Assembly (NCBI RefSeq): GCF_932526225.1
Contig: NC_064041.1
Location: forward strand, 14,542,951 to 14,602,950
From: Nematostella vectensis
Lineage: Eukaryota > Cnidaria > Anthozoa > Actiniaria > Edwardsiidae
DNA length: 60,000 nt
Reading direction: 5' to 3'
Position 1 is the stretch's first letter. The number at the start of each line of letters is the position of its first letter. The translations under genes and the position numbers were made by a program. This document shows, piece by piece, positions 58,101 to 60,000 of this stretch. The notes under the pieces are model-generated. The model saw only the letters and a program-made list of their open reading frames with translations, was not told where the DNA came from and did no database searches.

Positions 58101-59514
58101 GGTAACTATTTAAAGTACTGTAACGTGACCCCTATGTATTTTTATCCCTAGCCGAGCCAATTCTGAGTGGTCGAACTGCATTTCTTGAAAAGGTATTCAG
58201 CACTTTGACAAATTACCTGGCTTTGAGCAAATAGCTTTGAGCATCCCAGACTCACAAACCCATCTTTTTGCACATAGGGAGGCAAGAGAGCCAAATTGTT
58301 AGCAGCAGATGGCAATCATATTGATACAATGTTTGTAGACAAGAGAGGGAACATAAGCAACAAGGGAGAAACCCTGGTATGGTATTCAAATAAGCCCTGG
58401 TATGGTATTCAAAAAAGCCCTGGTATGGTATTCAAATAAGCCCTGGTTTGGTATTCAAATAAGTCCTGGTATGGTATTCAACGAAGCCCTGGTATGGTAT
58501 TAAAATAAGCCCTGGTATCGTATATAAATAAGCCCTGGTATGGTATTCAAATAAGCCCTTGTATGGTATTCAAATAAGCCCTGGTATGGTATTCAAATAA
58601 GCCCTGGTATGGTATTCAACGAAGCACTGGTATTGTATTAAAATAAGCCCTGGTATGGTATTCAAATTAACCCTGGTATGGTATTCAAATAAGCCCTGGT
58701 ATGGTATTCAAATAAGCCCTGGTATGGTATTCAAATAAGCCCTGGTATGGTATTCAAATTAACCCTGGTATGGTTCAAAACTAAACCCCAGCGTGCAACA
58801 GTCTTTGCAAATATTAAAAAGCCTTAAGAAAGCGACACCTTTGTTATTTTTTAGGGGGGATGCACACTGCCGACAGAACGACATAAAAAAAGCATGTTTT
58901 TCATTCTTGTCGTAATGTCCGTGTCTTATGTCGATGTTACGTTGTCATGTCGCCGATGTACACACTCAATCATAAGAACATAAAACAGTGCGTGCCTATG
59001 TCATCATGTCAGCATGTGCACTACTTTTTTTTTAAAAAAAAGGGAAAAATTCAAGTAACCTAAATGATAATTTTTATGTTCTAATTATGGCATTCAATAA
59101 AAAAATATCAGAGGCTGCAAGCAACCTATGTACCAGAAATGTATATATGACATTTGGGACAAATAGACAATAACATGTTGGCTAACATGGTGGAGAACCC
59201 GGGTCAATATCAATTGGCTTGTTTTGATCTCAGGTGATAGCATGTGAAGGCAATGCAGGGTTTTATGAGCTTGGCTTGATGTCAACCCCACTCAAAGGTA
59301 ACACTGCACATACATTTCTGAAAAGTCCCAAATCAAAGCCGGGTAACAGGCCCATCTAGGCATCCCACATGGGTGATATCACCATCATCACTGCATCAAA
59401 TGGTTTTGGTTGTTTACTTGATTAGTTTAAAAAAAATCAATTTATGTTTTTTTGTAATTTATAGCTGGTTACTCGGCTCTCGGCTGGAATCATCCGGGTT
59501 TTGGCGGCAGTACA
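49154..59514 (+). CDS. ABHD16A: ABHD16A-type phospholipid hydrolase, 5' part (12 exons, 291 codons)
   Basis: In vertebrates ABHD16A (BAT5) is a membrane-bound serine hydrolase that makes lyso-phosphatidylserine. Exons 49154-49222, 49430-49492, 55216-55282, 55624-55710, 56362-56447, 56822-56895, 57188-57286, 57508-57581, 58152-58192, 58278-58376, 59234-59297 and 59465-59514 join in phase with GT-AG borders. The start MADLVRCAFGPALYRIYSR matches the family N-terminus. Membrane-prone segments are LSYAWSICYYTSPALGFY and GTAVVLLLGAYC, residues about 45-95. Then come the conserved LAAHSVGRPLMYPGS, CEGNAGFYELG and ALGWNHPGFGGST of the alpha/beta-hydrolase core. The nucleophile serine and the rest of the catalytic triad lie beyond the window. 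Intron 2 is 5.7 kb and holds an antisense gene. Intron 10 begins with a donor-copy array. Confidence 0.94.
50683..54719 (-). pseudogene. Degenerate multi-exon gene of unknown function, nested in ABHD16A intron 2
   Basis: Minus-strand exon-like pieces with GT-AG borders include a possible signal peptide at 54719 (MIVSVYLMFVMLCTATDG). Others are 54296-~54440 (EEALMKFKDEHDFLSPTK), 54130-54071, 53814-53751, 53629-53386 (HAPGLFDQLLSAITRED, SLLHILAYFR), ~53.2-53.0 kb, 52861-52590 and 52413-51560. The final part holds LLYLLDDVVPLVY and RAKTYSHFDAKSIEKVAK. A C-terminal Cys/His motif (LACYHTPHQTCL, TCPIC) resembles a RING half. It recalls a large, uncharacterised family of cnidarian genes, perhaps DUF6589-like; that is from memory. 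The frame is broken near 52175 (extra base), at an A-run (51561-51566), at another A-run (51291-51298), by the 82-bp array, and again near 50.86 kb. It is either a decaying gene or a real gene with homopolymer assembly errors. No function is proposed. Confidence 0.5.
51649..52140 (-). repeat. 82-bp exonic tandem array, six copies
   Basis: Six units start at 51649, 51731, 51813, 51895, 51977 and 52059 and differ at only a few bases. Each encodes, in one frame, AVQDVTIIFNHFFAKLYSHL and FGGDLP. The sequence before the first copy (GQFHVHLN) and after the last (KKPKVYQSS) reads as one domain if a single unit is present. Five extra units add 410 nt and break the frame. Confidence 0.9.
56914..57059. 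mobile_element. 146-bp foldback element in ABHD16A intron 6
   Basis: Arms of about 55 bp (CAAGCCAACATGTAAGCATG... and ...CATGCTTACATGTTGGCTTG) differ at only two or three positions, around a loop of about 26 nt. It begins 18 bp after the exon 6 donor, so the donor could be sequestered in a strong transcript hairpin. Confidence 0.8.
57860..58110 (+). mobile_element. Non-LTR retrotransposon fragment (RT C-terminal tail)
   Basis: The frame ending in SLLEQEVCKWNALPPSVVNH, then a stop and SFKHALRVLRDC, matches the tail found after the reverse transcriptase domain in LINE-type elements (a WNALPxxVV motif followed by SFK). Only the tail remains, with one in-frame stop, inside ABHD16A intron 8. It is a dead 5'-truncated copy. 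Confidence 0.65.
58371..58790 (+). repeat. 23-bp array of ABHD16A exon 10 donor copies
   Basis: Starting exactly at the exon 10 donor (ACCCTG|GTATGG, 58376/58377) the unit GTATGGTATTCAAATAAGC + CCTG repeats 17 times to 58767, followed by a partial copy. Most boundaries recreate CCCTG|GTATGG, including the last five exon bases. Variants such as TTCAACGAAGC recur, so blocks of units were duplicated together. Confidence 0.93.
58858..59030. mobile_element. ACGACATAA-type MITE, third copy
   Basis: Starts GATGCACACTGCCGACAGAA and ends CATGTCAGCATGTGCAC. The interior has CTTGTCGTAATGTCCGTG and CTTATGTCGATGTTACG. The ends are loosely inverted. It lies in ABHD16A intron 10. Confidence 0.45.
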
Positions 59515-59813
59515 GTAAGTACAAATAACAAAAATTATCAATTTTATATCCGGTTTATCGCACCGCATGTCGGTGTGCGGATAGTGAAAACAAAACAGGA
59601 AGAACAGGGGATTTTCGTCCTCTTTTCTTAGAGCGAGCAAGTTTTGGTAAATAATTTTTGCCGCGAGTCGCAAATTGACAGGAATTAGTATTTTTCACCA
59701 TGTTTTCTGGGGATCAGGGAGCGGGAAAACTTTAGCTCTTCTAAATATGGGCATCTATGCCCATATAAGGCAATACATACGAAGGACACTATCCGTGGGG
59801 AATATGTTTGATA

Positions 59814-60000
59814 TGGATATTTGTATGTGCCATGTGAGTGGTTTTGGTGAGTCGGATATTTGTATGTGTCACGTGGGTGGTTTTGGTAAGTCGGATATTT
59901 GTGTGTGTTAAGTGGGTGGTTTTGGTGAGCCGGATATTTGTATGTGTCACGTGGGTGGTTTTGGTGAGTCGGATATTTGTATGTGTCACGTGGGTGGTTT
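59814..60000 (+). repeat. 39-bp minisatellite continuing past the window
   Basis: Unit GGATATTTGTATGTGTCACG + TGGGTGGTTTTGGTGAGTC, almost five copies to the window edge. Each unit contains GGTGAGTCGG, a good donor match. It lies about 300 bp into ABHD16A intron 12. Because 39 is divisible by three both strands stay open, but no coding role is supported. Confidence 0.85.

Noticed and set aside
58371-58790. CRISPR-like regular repeat arrays (also 33013-35470 and 59814-60000)
   Set aside because: The units are contiguous without unique spacers and lie in or beside eukaryotic introns, so they are tandem satellites.

Overview
The window is eukaryotic nuclear DNA from an animal, AT-rich, with GT-AG introns and many small inverted-repeat elements. 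The intron-exon layout, the repeat families and the kind of gene families present suggest an anthozoan cnidarian, most likely a sea anemone; this is inference and the species cannot be named from the sequence. Three protein-coding genes are recognised with all intron phases checked by hand: a TRAF-family signalling adaptor (+, 22882-27788, 560 aa), the mitochondrial processing peptidase alpha subunit PMPCA (-, 48840-35732, 532 aa) and the 5' two-thirds of the lipase ABHD16A (+, from 49154, leaving the window after exon 12). PMPCA and ABHD16A are head to head, 313 bp apart. A degenerate multi-exon gene of unknown function lies antisense inside ABHD16A intron 2.

Layout. 1-11 kb: repeat-rich and without recognisable genes. 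Two copies of a non-coding dispersed repeat are present, the second interrupted by a piggyBac-like TTAA element and by foldback elements. 12.0-16.5 kb: a complete Ty3/gypsy-type LTR retrotransposon on the minus strand, with by-eye identical 175-bp LTRs, a GTTCA target duplication and one intact Gag-Pol frame. 16.5-22.5 kb: no recognised gene, but a tight cluster of octamer, CRE, kappaB and CCAAT motifs. 22.5-27.9 kb: the TRAF gene. 27.9-33 kb: no recognised gene, two inverted-repeat elements. 33.0-35.5 kb: a 39-bp satellite with a 945-bp higher-order period. 35.7-48.8 kb: PMPCA, whose introns hold a 4.2-kb array of 68-bp units, a 1.6-kb pyrimidine array, a 1.07-kb hAT-like element and several MITEs. 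49.1-60 kb: ABHD16A with its nested antisense gene.

The most unusual signal is a recurring relation between tandem arrays and splice sites. In PMPCA the 68-bp unit is the last 57 nt of exon 7 plus the first intron bases, so the donor is copied about 60 times. In ABHD16A a 23-bp array starts exactly at the exon 10 donor and repeats it 17 times. In TRAF the end of exon 4 with its donor is copied three more times in the intron, and the acceptor of the last exon is the final member of an acceptor array. A fifth array (82 bp x 6) lies inside an exon of the nested gene. This looks like repeated tandem duplication seeded at exon edges, and it deserves transcript-level checking.

Functionally the genes are unrelated housekeeping and signalling genes: PMPCA helps the MPP dimer to remove mitochondrial presequences, ABHD16A is a membrane phospholipid hydrolase and the TRAF protein is a receptor-proximal adaptor. 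Several repeats carry palindromic kappaB-like sites, which is notable beside a TRAF gene but not evidence of regulation.
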